Position numbers and translations under genes: made by a program. This document shows, in pieces, positions 1 through 9,313 of a DNA stretch of 64,000 bases. Each line of letters starts with the position of its first letter. Within the stretch, counting starts at the first letter, position 1. This DNA is from Bacteroidota bacterium. GTDB taxonomy: Bacteria > Bacteroidota > Ignavibacteria > Ignavibacteriales > Melioribacteraceae. The DNA lies in contig JAHISV010000005.1 of the NCBI GenBank assembly GCA_018818065.1, positions 912,527 to 976,526 of the forward strand, read 5' to 3'. The notes below the pieces were generated by a model. The model saw nothing but the letters and a program-made list of their open reading frames with translations. It was not told the DNA's origin and did not search any database.

Positions 1-522
1 GTATGGGCGGTTCGCGCCGGTAATGGCTGGCTAGGTAAACATACAAATGTAATCTCACGGGAAATTGGCAGTTGGTTCTTTATCGCTACAATAATTACTG
101 ATATGGAGTTTGAACCGGCAATACCACAAACTGATTTATGCGGGTCTTGCACGGCTTGTCTTGATGCTTGTCCAACGGGTGCGCTAGTCGAAGAATATGT
201 TCTAGATGCCTCAAAATGTATATCAAACCTTACTATAGAAAACCGTGGAGAAATACCGGCAGAGTTCAAGGGGAAGTTTGATGGCTGGATTTTTGGATGT
301 GATATTTGTCAGGATGTTTGCCCATGGAACAATAAATTCGGACGAGAAACAGCATCGGCGGAGTTTCAGGATTCCACAAATATTGAATTAAACCTTGAAG
401 ACGTCACTCAGATGACAAATAGTGAATTCCGAAAAGAGTATATTTCCAGTCCGATTAACAGAGCCAGATTGAAAGGTATGAAACGGAATGCGGAGTTTTT
501 GAGAAATAGTAATAAAGTATAA
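1..522 (+). CDS. queG: Epoxyqueuosine reductase QueG, C-terminal part (5' end outside window)
   Basis: The reading frame is open from base 1, so the start lies upstream of the window. QueG reduces epoxyqueuosine to queuosine in tRNA, the last step of queuosine synthesis, using cobalamin and two [4Fe-4S] clusters. Seen here: the conserved GWLGKHTNVIS stretch near the window edge, then a first ferredoxin-like cluster (CGSCTACLDACPTGA) and a second set (CDICQDVCPWN). This order and spacing is the family signature. The C-terminus is short and lacks the HEAT-like extension found in some QueG proteins. It is followed by trxB after a 90-bp gap. Identification is firm; only the missing N-terminus is unknown. 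Confidence 0.93.
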   Translation, partial: VWAVRAGNGWLGKHTNVISREIGSWFFIATIITDMEFEPAIPQTDLCGSCTACLDACPTGALVEEYVLDASKCISNLTIENRGEIPAEFKGKFDGWIFGCDICQDVCPWNNKFGRETASAEFQDSTNIELNLEDVTQMTNSEFRKEYISSPINRARLKGMKRNAEFLRNSNKV

Positions 523-614
523 GAATTCATTTGAATCTTTACTATTTTTTGTGAATCATACCTGCATAGAATAAATGATTTATTGTTACGGAATTATAAA
601 ATTTGGAGAAAATT

Positions 615-1565
615 ATGTCAGAAAATCATCACAAAGTAATTATTGTCGGATCGGGTCCGGCCGGTTTAACAGCAGCTTTATATACGGCCAGAGCAAATCT
701 GAGCCCAGTCGTGTTTGAAGGAATGCAGCCTGGCGGTCAGTTAACAATCACAACTGAAGTCGAGAATTATCCGGGATTTGAAGAAGGAATTCAGGGTCCT
801 GAATTGATGGACGTTATGAGAAAGCAGGCAACAAGATTTGGTGCAAAATGTGAGTACAAAGTTGTTGAGGAAGTAGACTTTTCGGCAAAGCCATTTAAGG
901 TGAAAGCTAATGGTCAGGATTACACAGCAGATACTGTTATTATTTCAACTGGCGCTTCAGCAAAATTATTAGGAATTGAAAGTGAATCGAAGTTTATGGG
1001 TTTTGGTGTTTCTGCCTGCGCTACATGCGATGCATTCTTTTACAGAGGTTTAAAAGTTCTTGTAGTTGGCGGCGGTGATACAGCCATGGAAGAAGCTACT
1101 TACCTGACCAAATTTGCCAGTGAAGTAGTACTTGTTCATAGAAGAGAAGGTTTCAGATCTTCTAAAATTATGCAGGATAGAGCTGAAAAGAATCCGAAAA
1201 TAACTTTCATGACAAATCACACCATTAAAGAAATATTGGGCACGGATGAAAATGGAAAGAAATTGGTTACCGGTGCGCTTTTAGAAAATACTGTTGATGG
1301 TACTGTTACAGAAGTAAAAGCTGATGGAATCTTTATGGCTATTGGACATAAACCAAATACAGATGTTTTTGGTGATCAGTTGGATAAGGATGAAACCGGC
1401 TATTTGTTGGTTCAACCGGGTACTACTAAAACTAATATTGAAGGCGTATTTGCTGCAGGTGATGTTACTGATAAACATTATCGTCAGGCGATTACTGCCG
1501 CCGGCAGCGGTTGTATGGCGGCTTTAGATGCACAAAGATACCTCGAAGACAACGAACTTGATTAA
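615..1565 (+). CDS. trxB: Thioredoxin-disulfide reductase
   Basis: Flavoprotein that passes electrons from NADPH to thioredoxin in the cytoplasm. Seen: N-terminal FAD-binding [16 protein letters not shown], redox-active pair CATC (C135 and C138), NADPH-binding [10 protein letters not shown], and C-terminal [11 protein letters not shown] motif, in the usual order for a low-molecular-weight TrxR. The length (about 316 residues) is normal. The open frame extends to a TTG at 603, but the ATG at 615 is preferred because GGAGAA at 605-610 sits at good ribosome-binding distance and the protein then starts just before the FAD motif. A strong terminator follows at once, so it is probably transcribed alone or with queG. 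Confidence 0.96.
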   Translation: MSENHHKVIIVGSGPAGLTAALYTARANLSPVVFEGMQPGGQLTITTEVENYPGFEEGIQGPELMDVMRKQATRFGAKCEYKVVEEVDFSAKPFKVKANGQDYTADTVIISTGASAKLLGIESESKFMGFGVSACATCDAFFYRGLKVLVVGGGDTAMEEATYLTKFASEVVLVHRREGFRSSKIMQDRAEKNPKITFMTNHTIKEILGTDENGKKLVTGALLENTVDGTVTEVKADGIFMAIGHKPNTDVFGDQLDKDETGYLLVQPGTTKTNIEGVFAAGDVTDKHYRQAITAAGSGCMAALDAQRYLEDNELD

Positions 1566-1570
1566 ACAAT

Positions 1571-1604
1571 AAAAGCCCCCCGCATTTTGCGGGGGGCTTT
1601 TTTA
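1571..1604 (+). terminator. Rho-independent terminator between trxB and the convergent membrane gene
   Basis: Long GC-rich inverted repeat (AAAAGCCCCCCGCA pairing with TGCGGGGGGCTTTT, loop TT) flanked by A and T runs, so it can work in both directions. It separates trxB from the convergent gene ending at 1622. Confidence 0.92.
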
Positions 1605-1621
1605 AATCGAGTTAAATGATT

Positions 1622-1972
1622 CTATTTGATTTTGTCGTCTTCCATTTCATACTTTTTAGTAACAACAAAGGCAACAACCATACCCAGCCCTACACTAACG
1701 AATAGTAATAAGGGAATCCAACCTTCAGAATAATGAGCGTCTTCAAGGAATAATCCAATTCCTAAACCCAATCCGAAAAAGATTGATATTATACCAAGTT
1801 TCAGTAAAGTATAGGGATTTTTACGCTGCTTGATAAATTCTACCATTTGCTCGTATGACATTCCTTTTTCTATCATCATTTGTTTTTCTTTGGAACGGAA
1901 GAATATATATGAAACCCATACTAACCCAGTTACCAAGAAAAATGTTATCGGGACTAATATTCCAACTAACAT
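1622..1972 (-). CDS. Small membrane protein resembling the DUF6249 family
   Basis: 116 residues. Hydrophobic segments at roughly residues 3-25, 58-76 and 84-105 predict an inner-membrane protein. Between the first two is a charged cytosolic loop with the phrase EKGMSYEQMVEFIKQRKNP, which resembles the 'ekGm..ee' loop of DUF6249 proteins encoded next to ECF sigma factors in Bacteroidota. The start is supported by AGGAG upstream of the ATG. A promoter-like sequence identical to the one before the divergent sigma gene lies at 2001-2029, so co-regulation by that sigma factor is likely. The biochemical role is unknown. Confidence 0.7.
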   Translation of the reverse strand: MLVGILVPITFFLVTGLVWVSYIFFRSKEKQMMIEKGMSYEQMVEFIKQRKNPYTLLKLGIISIFFGLGLGIGLFLEDAHYSEGWIPLLLFVSVGLGMVVAFVVTKKYEMEDDKIK

Positions 1973-2000
1973 GACTGACTCCTATAATTGATTTATAAAT

Positions 2001-2029
2001 TTAGACCAAACTTCTATTAAAAGGTTACA
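2001..2029 (-). promoter_or_regulatory. Putative ECF-type promoter of the DUF6249-like gene
   Basis: Read on the minus strand: TGTAACC, 16 bases, GTCTAA, ending about 28 bp before the start codon at 1972. The same two boxes with exactly the same spacer length occur in front of the divergent sigma gene. ECF promoters typically have an AAC-containing -35 box and a GTC-type -10 box 16-17 bases apart. Assignment to the adjacent sigma factor is inference. Confidence 0.65.
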
Positions 2030-2112
2030 ACTTATTTTAATAATCTTGAATTCCGGATTCAATTGTAATATCTTAGTTTCGTCACTACTTAGGACTGGCA
2101 GTCTGGTAGAAA

Positions 2113-2149
2113 AGGTTACAAAATTTATTCCTGACAAATTTTGTAACCT
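2113..2149. promoter_or_regulatory. Perfect 14-bp inverted repeat upstream of the ECF sigma gene
   Basis: AGGTTACAAAATTT at 2113-2126 and its exact reverse complement at 2136-2149, loop of 9 bases. The right arm overlaps the proposed -35 box of the sigma gene. It could be an operator or a transcript hairpin; there is no T-run, so a terminator is unlikely. Confidence 0.6.
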
Positions 2150-2170
2150 CTGGAGAATATTCCTGTCTAA
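2142..2170 (+). promoter_or_regulatory. Putative ECF-type promoter of the sigma factor gene
   Basis: TGTAACC (2142-2148), 16-base spacer, GTCTAA (2165-2170). It matches the divergent promoter at 2001-2029 base for base in both boxes. The start codon at 2179 lies only 9 bases after the -10 box, which would give a leaderless or nearly leaderless transcript. That oddity weakens the call slightly. Autoregulation is the simplest reading. Confidence 0.6.
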
Positions 2171-2178
2171 AACACTGA

Positions 2179-2745
2179 ATGAAAAAATTAACCGACATAG
2201 AGATTATAGAATCGATTAAGCGGGGGAACGATAGTGATTTTGCCCTCTTAATTGACAGATATAAGGATAAAGCATTCTCTCTTCTACGCAGGATGTTAAA
2301 GAACGAAATGGATGCCGAGGAAACCTTGCAGGATTGTTTTTTGAAGGCATACAATTCTCTGGCATCATTCAGGCAGGACGCTAAATTTTCAACCTGGTTT
2401 TATAAGATTGTCTATAATACTGCATTGAGCGCCCTGGCTAGTAAAAAACGCCAAATTGAATTGGGAATGTCCTCCATAGAAGATCATTTTGATCTTGGAA
2501 CAAACGACAATGAAATTTACTCTAATACTGAGAATTCTGAACTATATACATTGAGACTTGTTGATGAATTACCCCCTAGGAATGCTCTGGTAATTATTTT
2601 ATTTTATATAGACGGAATGTCACTTAATGAAATTAGTCAGGTTCTCGATCTATCATTAGTAAATACAAAAGTAATTTTGCACAGATCAAGAACCGCATTA
2701 CGAGATATGTTGATTAAGCACAACTATCACGAGGAAATATTATGA
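2179..2745 (+). CDS. RNA polymerase sigma factor, ECF (sigma-70 family)
   Basis: 188 residues, the usual length for an ECF sigma factor. Region 2 is visible at about residues 18-85 (DFALLIDRYKDKAFSLLRRML, then DAEETLQDCFLKAYNSL and FSTWFYKIVYNTA) and region 4 at about 128-180 (PPRNALVIILFYIDGMSLNEISQVLDLS, LVNTKVILHRSRTAL). The next gene overlaps by 4 bp and encodes a membrane anti-sigma candidate, the classic arrangement. It probably drives its own promoter and that of the divergent membrane gene. The inducing signal cannot be read from sequence. Confidence 0.93.
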   Translation: MKKLTDIEIIESIKRGNDSDFALLIDRYKDKAFSLLRRMLKNEMDAEETLQDCFLKAYNSLASFRQDAKFSTWFYKIVYNTALSALASKKRQIELGMSSIEDHFDLGTNDNEIYSNTENSELYTLRLVDELPPRNALVIILFYIDGMSLNEISQVLDLSLVNTKVILHRSRTALRDMLIKHNYHEEIL

Positions 2746-3278
2746 AAAACATAACCGATGAAATTTTGAATAAATATATTGATGGTGAGCTCGATTCCAT
2801 GGAATTGAATGAACTGAATCATTCTCTTAATGATGATCCTGATGCAATTGACAGATTGAAAGCATTGAGATTGACTCATCAGATATTAAAAAAAATGGAA
2901 CCAATCCCTGCGCCTGAAAACTTTACAGACAGAGTTATGGCTAGAATGAGTGTTGGCTCGAAAAGAACAAAACAGGTCAATACTTTATTTATTGGTGTTG
3001 TTTCTTTCTTCTCCCTCTGTATTTTCGTTGTATTGGGTTTCGCAATATCAGAACTTGTAAAAATTGATATGACTGATAGCGCATCCACTGTTTTATACGA
3101 GGATGTTAAGAATAAAATTATAGAGAATGTTGAACCTGTTAGAGCTTTTTTAATGAGTGATAATATTCTTTTTATTAGCGGGATGATTTCACTATTTCTC
3201 TTAATCGGATTATATTTTATGGTTCATACCCATAAGGAATTCAGAAAGAGTTTAGAGAATTTCGGACATAAAGCTTAA
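2742..3278 (+). CDS. Putative membrane anti-sigma factor
   Basis: 178 residues, overlapping the sigma gene by ATGA-type coupling. The N-terminus (DEILNKYIDGELDSMELNELNHSL...DPDAIDRLKAL) resembles the sigma-binding helices of anti-sigma factors, but the His/Cys zinc motif (HxxxCxxC) of the ZAS class is absent. Two membrane helices at about residues 81-103 and 142-160 flank a short periplasmic segment. It most likely holds the upstream ECF factor at the membrane until a signal releases it. Identification rests on gene order plus the N-terminal pattern. Confidence 0.75.
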   Translation: MKNITDEILNKYIDGELDSMELNELNHSLNDDPDAIDRLKALRLTHQILKKMEPIPAPENFTDRVMARMSVGSKRTKQVNTLFIGVVSFFSLCIFVVLGFAISELVKIDMTDSASTVLYEDVKNKIIENVEPVRAFLMSDNILFISGMISLFLLIGLYFMVHTHKEFRKSLENFGHKA

Positions 3279-3362
3279 AGACACTGCAACTGCTTCCATT
3301 GCCATTCATAAGCCCAATATCTATATTGGTTTTCAAAATAATGCATGAATATAAGGCAACCA

Positions 3363-4271
3363 ATGAAAACCAAGGCTGGATACGTTACGATTATAGGCAA
3401 GCCAAACGCTGGCAAATCGACCCTAATGAATGCTTTAATGGGCGAAAAACTTTCAATTGTCACCAGTAAAGCTCAAACAACAAGAAAACGCATATTAGGA
3501 ATATTGTCCAAAGAAGATTACCAGATAGTATTTCTTGATACCCCGGGGATTCTTAATCCACAGTATTTGCTTCAGGAAAAGATGATGGAATATGTCAACC
3601 GTTCTGTACGCGATGGTGACGTTATCCTGTTGCTGGTAGATATCTCCGAGGATAGAGACGGTTCCAAACTGGCTAAAGACGACAAGATAATGGGTGTGTT
3701 GAAGAATTATTCCGGTAAGATGATTTTATTGATTAATAAAATTGATCTTTCTAATGAAAAAGAAGTTGAAGCCATAATGAAAAGTTTCATGGAAACTACC
3801 GGACTGGAAACTGTTATCCCAATTTCTGCCCTTAAGAATTTTAACACTGAACGAATTATTCAAGAAGTGGTTGACCGCCTGCCCGAACATCCAAAGTTTT
3901 ACCCGGATGACCAGATTGCTGAAGATCCTGAAAGATTTTTTGTGGAAGAGATAATTCGCGGGAAAATATTTGCCATCTATAGCGATGAAGTACCTTATAG
4001 CTGTGAAGTGGGGATAGAAGAGTTCAAGGAACGCGAGAATAATAAGGATTATATTTCCGCTTTTATCTACGTGGAAAGGGAGTCTCAAAAACCCATTATC
4101 ATTGGCAAGGGTGGAGAAACGATTAAAAGACTGGGGAAATATTCGCGAGAAGCTATCGAGGAATTTCTACAGCGTGAAGTCTATCTCGAGCTGCGGGTTA
4201 AGGTAAGAGCCAAGTGGAGAAGTGAGGAAAAGTATTTAAGAAATTTTGGATATTCTACAGATAATGATTGA
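3363..4271 (+). CDS. era: GTPase Era, ribosome assembly
   Basis: Era binds the 3' end of 16S rRNA and assists 30S maturation. Seen: G1 GKPNAGKST near the N-terminus, G3 DTPG, G4 NKID, a long GTPase domain, and a C-terminal KH domain (KPIIIGKGGETIKRLGKYSREAIEEFL). The frame is open from 3345, but the ATG at 3363 gives the normal 302-residue length and places the G1 motif at the usual distance, with AAGGCA just upstream. The downstream transporter start overlaps the era stop by 8 bp, marking the beginning of a tight gene run. Confidence 0.96.
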   Translation: MKTKAGYVTIIGKPNAGKSTLMNALMGEKLSIVTSKAQTTRKRILGILSKEDYQIVFLDTPGILNPQYLLQEKMMEYVNRSVRDGDVILLLVDISEDRDGSKLAKDDKIMGVLKNYSGKMILLINKIDLSNEKEVEAIMKSFMETTGLETVIPISALKNFNTERIIQEVVDRLPEHPKFYPDDQIAEDPERFFVEEIIRGKIFAIYSDEVPYSCEVGIEEFKERENNKDYISAFIYVERESQKPIIIGKGGETIKRLGKYSREAIEEFLQREVYLELRVKVRAKWRSEEKYLRNFGYSTDND

Positions 4272-5199
4272 TTTACTTTCCGGAAAATTCAAGAAGTATT
4301 TTGCCGAGTCGGCACTTTTAGTCGTAACGATATTGTGGGGGGCTACATTTGTAATTATTAAATCAGCCCTGGATGATACATCAGCCATGATGTTCATCGC
4401 CATCAGATTTGGTATCGCCGGTTTGCTGCTTGCGCCGGTCTTTTTTTTGAAGTATAAACTCTTTACAAAAGATTCTGTTAAAGCGGGATTATTCCTTGGG
4501 ATGATTTTGTTTATTAGTTTTGCGGCACAAACTACCGGCTTAAAGTTTACTTCGGCAACAAAATCCGGTTTTATAACCGGTTCAGTTGTAGTAATGATTC
4601 CATTTCTACAATATTTTATTAAGAAAAAGAAGCCCACAAAAGGTGCAATTCTGGGGGCTGGATTGGTTTTTATAGGGATAATGTTTTTGGCATCCGGGGG
4701 GAGTTCAATCACAAATTTCATTTCGGATTTAACGGAAAATTTTGGAGTAGGAGAAATTCTCACGCTCATTTGCGCACTTTTCTTTGCTCTGTATGTTGTC
4801 TATCTGGATATCCTTTCTTCGAAGTTTGAATTTTGGGTTCTACTCTCTCTCCAAATAGTTACAACATCGGCATTGGGTTTCCTGGCGGCATATTTTTTTA
4901 CTATAGGCGGAATTGAAAAAGTATACATGCACTTCACTCCTAATTTGATTGGCGCGCTTATCTATACGTCTGTCTTTGCTACTATAATAACAACAGCTAT
5001 TCAGACCAAAATGCAAAAAGAAGTAACTCCAACCAAAGCAGGTATAATTTATTCGTTTGAGCCAATTTTTGCTGCTCTCTTCGCGTTCTTTTTAATCAGC
5101 GAAAAAATAAGTAATTTTGGTTACGTGGGCTGTGTTTTAATATTTGCCGGACTCATATTCTCGGAAGTTTACGAAAGTCTGAAGAAAGAAAATGGCTAA
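4264..5199 (+). CDS. DMT-superfamily transporter, EamA family
   Basis: About 311 residues with ten predicted membrane helices in two repeated EamA halves (first half begins SALLVVTILWGATFVIIKSAL; second half ends with ATIITTAIQTKMQKEVTPTKAGIIYSFEPIFAALFAFFLISEKI, a family hallmark). The frame is open from a TTG at 4246, but the ATG at 4264, overlapping the era stop, is the better start. Such proteins export amino acids, nucleosides or other metabolites; the substrate is not predictable. The stop overlaps the acyP start by 8 bp. Confidence 0.88.
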   Translation: MIDLLSGKFKKYFAESALLVVTILWGATFVIIKSALDDTSAMMFIAIRFGIAGLLLAPVFFLKYKLFTKDSVKAGLFLGMILFISFAAQTTGLKFTSATKSGFITGSVVVMIPFLQYFIKKKKPTKGAILGAGLVFIGIMFLASGGSSITNFISDLTENFGVGEILTLICALFFALYVVYLDILSSKFEFWVLLSLQIVTTSALGFLAAYFFTIGGIEKVYMHFTPNLIGALIYTSVFATIITTAIQTKMQKEVTPTKAGIIYSFEPIFAALFAFFLISEKISNFGYVGCVLIFAGLIFSEVYESLKKENG

Positions 5200-5476
5200 A
5201 GAATACATCAGGGCAGAAATAATTGTAACCGGACTGGTGCAGGGGGTTGGCTTCCGGTACTTTGTTTATAGTCAGGCAACTGCGCTCGGATTAAAAGGAA
5301 TAACAAAAAATCTTTTTACCGGCGAAGTCTTTACAATTGCCGAGGGCGAAAAAGCTAAAGTTGAAGAACTGTGCAAGAAAATCAGAATTGGTCCCAGCCA
5401 CGCCCATGTTAGAGGTTTTAATGTGCATCGGAAAGAAGTGACAAACGAATTTTCAACATTTGAGATAGACTATTGA
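5192..5476 (+). CDS. acyP: Acylphosphatase
   Basis: 94 residues, normal for the family. Contains the signature [11 protein letters not shown] with the catalytic arginine, and the catalytic asparagine in [10 protein letters not shown]. It hydrolyses acyl-phosphates such as carbamoyl- or 1,3-bisphosphoglycerate. It overlaps the genes on both sides (8 bp and 4 bp), so it is translated as part of the era operon. Confidence 0.93.
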   Translation: MAKEYIRAEIIVTGLVQGVGFRYFVYSQATALGLKGITKNLFTGEVFTIAEGEKAKVEELCKKIRIGPSHAHVRGFNVHRKEVTNEFSTFEIDY

Positions 5477-5964
5477 AATTACCATTCAGAGTGGGATTCG
5501 GTTATGATGTTCATCAGCTGGTCGAGGGCAGGAAGTTAATCCTTGGAGGAGTGGAAATTCCTTTTGATAAAGGATTGCTTGGTCATTCGGATGCAGATGC
5601 TTTGCTTCACGCAATTTGTGATGCAATGCTTGGTACCCTGGCGCTTGGCGATATTGGCAAACACTTTCCTGATACTGATCCGAAATACAAGGGAATTGAT
5701 AGCAGGTTATTGTTAAAAGAAGTTGGCGAACTGATTAAAAGTGAAGGCTATTCAGTTGGAAATATTGATTCCACAATTGTTATAGAAAACCCTAAAATGG
5801 CTACGCATATTGAAGCTATGCAAACAAACATCTCTAATATTCTTTGTATTAATTTTGACCAGGTTTCTGTGAAAGCGACCCGTTCAGAAAAGATGGGATT
5901 TGTTGGCAAAGGCGAAGGTGTTAAAGTCTACTCAACTGTTTTACTCATACTAAGCGACAAATAA
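5473..5964 (+). CDS. ispF: 2-C-methyl-D-erythritol 2,4-cyclodiphosphate synthase
   Basis: Fifth enzyme of the MEP isoprenoid pathway. The metal ligands are visible in GYDVHQL (Asp and His) and [11 protein letters not shown] (second His), and the C-terminal [16 protein letters not shown] motif is typical. 163 residues, the normal length. It starts with TTG inside the acyP stop region (4-bp overlap) and ends one base into the DedA start, so translation is probably coupled. Confidence 0.95.
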   Translation: MKLPFRVGFGYDVHQLVEGRKLILGGVEIPFDKGLLGHSDADALLHAICDAMLGTLALGDIGKHFPDTDPKYKGIDSRLLLKEVGELIKSEGYSVGNIDSTIVIENPKMATHIEAMQTNISNILCINFDQVSVKATRSEKMGFVGKGEGVKVYSTVLLILSDK

Positions 5965-6566
5965 TGTTAGAGGAAATTTTACTATACATGGGAAACCTTA
6001 ATCCCGAATGGATTTATGTTGTCCTTTTTTTCTTTGCTTTCATCGAGAATATCTTTCCGCCCTCTCCAAGTGACCTTATAGTTATTGTTGGAGCTTCACT
6101 AATTGCATCAACAAGTCTGGGATTTATACCAGTACTGATTCTTACGAGTATTGCCAGTTCTCTTGGTTTTATCGCCATGTATTATCTTGGGTTTTTCCTA
6201 AGTGAAAGAGTTTTACGTGCCGGCAAATTATCGTTTCTTGATGCAGAATCCATACAAAAAACTGATGCTTGGTTTGGAAAATATGGTTATAAATTAATTT
6301 TAGCTAACAGGTTTCTTCCCGGAACGCGATCCGTGATAAGTTTCTTTGCCGGTGTAAGCGAGTTAAATGTATGGAGAACTTTTATCCTTGCTACTATAAG
6401 CGCGTTTTTGTGGAATGTGATTATTGTCCGTTTAGGAATGTGGCTTGGTAATAATGTTGAGTTAATAGACTATTATCTTTCAACCTATTCCAAAATGATA
6501 ATCATTCTAACTGTAATTGTCGCTCTGTTTTTTACTGTACGATATTTCATAAAAAGGAAAAAGTAA
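5964..6566 (+). CDS. DedA/SNARE-associated family membrane protein
   Basis: 200 residues with several membrane helices. The family signature is present: an N-terminal ENIFPPSPSDLIVIVGASLI re-entrant segment and the arginine-containing NRFLPGTRSVISFFAGVSELN loop. DedA proteins act as flippases for undecaprenyl phosphate or phospholipids and support envelope homeostasis. The gene overlaps ispF and is 4 bp from lnt, placing it in an envelope-related part of the operon. The exact lipid substrate is not predictable. Confidence 0.88.
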   Translation: MLEEILLYMGNLNPEWIYVVLFFFAFIENIFPPSPSDLIVIVGASLIASTSLGFIPVLILTSIASSLGFIAMYYLGFFLSERVLRAGKLSFLDAESIQKTDAWFGKYGYKLILANRFLPGTRSVISFFAGVSELNVWRTFILATISAFLWNVIIVRLGMWLGNNVELIDYYLSTYSKMIIILTVIVALFFTVRYFIKRKK

Positions 6567-6570
6567 ATCA

Positions 6571-8259
6571 GTGAAATTATTCAAACTAGGAAAAGCCTAT
6601 ACATCCCCTGAAGAAAAAAAGAGATTGCGCAGCGATTGGGCTCTTGCAGTTCTTTCCGGTATTCTTCTGGCAATATCATTTCCACCAATACCGCTATACT
6701 TTTTTATGTTTGCTGCTTTGGTGCCGCTTTTCATTGTATGGAATCGCAGGAGTGGACTTGGCGAAATTAACCGGATTACATATTTGTTCGGACTCGTCTT
6801 CTCCATTATTACGCTTTACTGGGTTGGCAGCTGGCAGCCTGATACAGATCCATTCCTTATGATTTCCGGAGTGGCTATTTTATTTTTCAATCCGATTCTT
6901 TTCCTTATCCCATCAACGTTATTTTATTTTGCCAAGAAACTCTGGAACAAGAAATGGATTTACTTCTTTGTCCCAATGTTCTGGGTAACAAATGAATATG
7001 TCTATAGCATTACGGATCTCAAATTCCCCTGGCTGGCATTCGGTCATGGACTGGCATACTTTAAGTCATTCATTCAGATCGCAGAATTTATCGGGGCGCA
7101 TGGAATAACCTTATTGGTTGTTCTTATCAATGTATTCGTATTCCTTCTTTTTATTGAATATAAAGAGAATAGGAAAATAAATTATAAAATTCTTATCCCG
7201 GTGATTCTTTTCATCGTCCTTCCTATAATATGGGGCAATATAAAACTGAACACGTTTTCCCTGAATGATAAAACTATTCGTGTTGGGCTCATTCAACCAA
7301 ACTTTAATCCCTGGAAAAAGTGGGATGCGGGAAACTTAAGTGATCAACTAAATCAGTATCTGGAGCTTTCAGCGGAAGCGGTTGATGATGGAGCTGAGCT
7401 TATTGTTTGGCCGGAAACTGCTCTGCCCACTTATTTTCTTTCAGGCAATTATGATGGTGATGTGAATAAATTGAAAACCTTCACCAGGATAAATCATGTG
7501 CCTGTTCTAACGGGTATGCCCCACGCGAATTTTTATTTCGACCATGCTATAGCGCCTGAGGATGCCAAACCGGTTCGGAACTCTAAAGCTCTCTATACAT
7601 CCTACAACTCTGTTCTTCTCTTCGACCCCAACATTGAGAGAGTTGAACGCTATGGAAAAATAATGCTGGTGCCATTTGGCGAGCGCGTACCATTTATCGA
7701 TGTGATACCTATACTTGGTGATTTCTTCAAATGGAATGTTGGGATATCCAGCTGGAACGTTGGGAAGGATACGGTCGTTTTTCAAGTGCCTCATATTGTA
7801 GATAAAGAGAACCCGGGGCTGGTTGAATATATTCCAACCGCTGGTGTTATTTGCATTGAATCTATCTACGCTGATTTTATAGCACGGTTCGTTCAGCGCG
7901 GTGCGCAATTAATTGCAGTAGTTACAAACGACAGCTGGTATGGCGATTCCAGCGGTCCCTATCAGCATAAGGAAATATCTGTCCTGCGTGCAATTGAAAA
8001 CAGACGCTCGGTTGTTAGAGCAGCAAACGGAGGAATAAGTTGTCTGATTAATCCACTCGGTTATACAATTAAGGAAACAAAAATGTATACAAGGGATTTG
8101 CTGGTTGTGGATGTGGTATTAGAAAATGACTTAACTTTCTTTACAAAATATCCTATGCTTGTTATAAGGTTTTCGTACCTTGTTTCAATTTTGTTGATTA
8201 TCGTTTTTACCTATAGAAAAATTATTGATAAAGTAAATCGTGTAAGGAAAACATCATGA
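6571..8259 (+). CDS. lnt: Apolipoprotein N-acyltransferase
   Basis: Inner-membrane enzyme that adds the third acyl chain to lipoproteins. It begins with GTG. The N-terminal half carries about six to seven membrane helices (residues 25-230); the periplasmic nitrilase-like domain follows. The catalytic triad is visible: E282 in VWPETALP, K363 in [16 protein letters not shown]428 in [11 protein letters not shown] final helix lies near residue 530. The length (562) is at the upper end of the family. It overlaps the downstream aldolase by 4 bp. Its presence fits the several lipoproteins encoded in this window. Confidence 0.94.
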   Translation: MKLFKLGKAYTSPEEKKRLRSDWALAVLSGILLAISFPPIPLYFFMFAALVPLFIVWNRRSGLGEINRITYLFGLVFSIITLYWVGSWQPDTDPFLMISGVAILFFNPILFLIPSTLFYFAKKLWNKKWIYFFVPMFWVTNEYVYSITDLKFPWLAFGHGLAYFKSFIQIAEFIGAHGITLLVVLINVFVFLLFIEYKENRKINYKILIPVILFIVLPIIWGNIKLNTFSLNDKTIRVGLIQPNFNPWKKWDAGNLSDQLNQYLELSAEAVDDGAELIVWPETALPTYFLSGNYDGDVNKLKTFTRINHVPVLTGMPHANFYFDHAIAPEDAKPVRNSKALYTSYNSVLLFDPNIERVERYGKIMLVPFGERVPFIDVIPILGDFFKWNVGISSWNVGKDTVVFQVPHIVDKENPGLVEYIPTAGVICIESIYADFIARFVQRGAQLIAVVTNDSWYGDSSGPYQHKEISVLRAIENRRSVVRAANGGISCLINPLGYTIKETKMYTRDLLVVDVVLENDLTFFTKYPMLVIRFSYLVSILLIIVFTYRKIIDKVNRVRKTS

Positions 8260-9275
8260 GTATTATTGATTTGAGAAGTGATACAGTTACAAAGCCCTCT
8301 AAAGAGATGCGTAAAGCTATGTTCGAAGCAGAAGTTGGTGATGATGTTTACAAAGAAGATCCAACAGTAAATGAGCTGGAAGAATACATGAAAAATCTGC
8401 TTGGTAAAGAAGCAGCTCTTTATGTTCCCAGTGGTGTTATGGGCAACCAGATTTGCCTTAACATCCACACACAGCCCGGTGATGAAGTAATATGTGACGC
8501 TAACGCCCATATTCTTCATTATGAATCAGGATCACTCTCAGCTCTTAGCGGAATACAGGTGAACACTATTGAAGGGAAGTATGGAATCATGACCGCCGAG
8601 CAGGTGGAATCAATTGTTCGACCAAATGCCTATTACATGCCTCAGTCAAAAGTGATTGAAATTGAGAACACCCATAATCGTGCGGGCGGTACAATTTATA
8701 ATCTTACTACCATTGCTAATATTCATGCAGTGGCAAAAAAATATAATTTGAAATACCATATGGATGGCGCCAGGTTGTGGCATGCTTCTGTCGCTACAGG
8801 TGTCAGTATGGCTGAGTATGTAAGGTTGTTTGACTCGGTTTCTGTTTGTCTCTCAAAAGGACTAGGTGCGCCGATTGGATCTATTATAGCCGGTAAAAAA
8901 GATTTTATCAATTCAGCTATCAGAGTCCGCAAAGCATGGGGCGGGGGAATGCGTCAGGTAGGAATTATTGCCGCAGCCGGACTATATGCCGTAAAGAACA
9001 ATGTGGAAAGACTGAAAGATGATCATGATAAGGCGAAATTCTTTGCCGAAGCCATGCAGGAAATTGAGGGAATTACCTGTGACCTGGAAGGTGTTGAGAC
9101 TAACATCGTTATGTTCGATACCATAATGCTGGCTGAAGAATTTGCTCAAAAGTGTGAAGAGAAGGGTGTTCGATTAAGCGCTTTTGATAAACACCGGGTG
9201 AGAGTAGTCTTCCACATGGATGTCTCGTTGGAGGATGTTAAGAAGGCAATAAAAATTATTGGTGAGATTAAATAA
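8256..9275 (+). CDS. ltaE: Low-specificity L-threonine aldolase (PLP-dependent)
   Basis: 339 residues, normal length. It starts with [15 protein letters not shown], the typical N-terminus, and carries the PLP-binding lysine K201 in [12 protein letters not shown] and the [10 protein letters not shown] motif. It cleaves L-threonine or L-allo-threonine to glycine and acetaldehyde. The start overlaps lnt by 4 bp and the gene ends the era-to-ltaE run, with a terminator immediately downstream. Confidence 0.94.
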   Translation: MSIIDLRSDTVTKPSKEMRKAMFEAEVGDDVYKEDPTVNELEEYMKNLLGKEAALYVPSGVMGNQICLNIHTQPGDEVICDANAHILHYESGSLSALSGIQVNTIEGKYGIMTAEQVESIVRPNAYYMPQSKVIEIENTHNRAGGTIYNLTTIANIHAVAKKYNLKYHMDGARLWHASVATGVSMAEYVRLFDSVSVCLSKGLGAPIGSIIAGKKDFINSAIRVRKAWGGGMRQVGIIAAAGLYAVKNNVERLKDDHDKAKFFAEAMQEIEGITCDLEGVETNIVMFDTIMLAEEFAQKCEEKGVRLSAFDKHRVRVVFHMDVSLEDVKKAIKIIGEIK

Positions 9276-9281
9276 AATTAA

Positions 9282-9313
9282 GAAGGCTGTCTTTCGACAG
9301 CCTTCAAATTTTT
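9282..9313. terminator. Bidirectional rho-independent terminator after ltaE
   Basis: GAAGGCTGT pairs with ACAGCCTTC around a CTTTCG loop (stem 9 bp), followed by a T-run. It lies between convergent genes and touches the stop of the superoxide reductase gene. Confidence 0.9.

Noticed and set aside
4236-4769. Minus-strand ORF across the EamA gene
   Set aside because: It lies opposite a well-supported transporter gene, has no ribosome-binding site and no recognisable family pattern. Other long opposite-strand frames were rejected for the same reasons.
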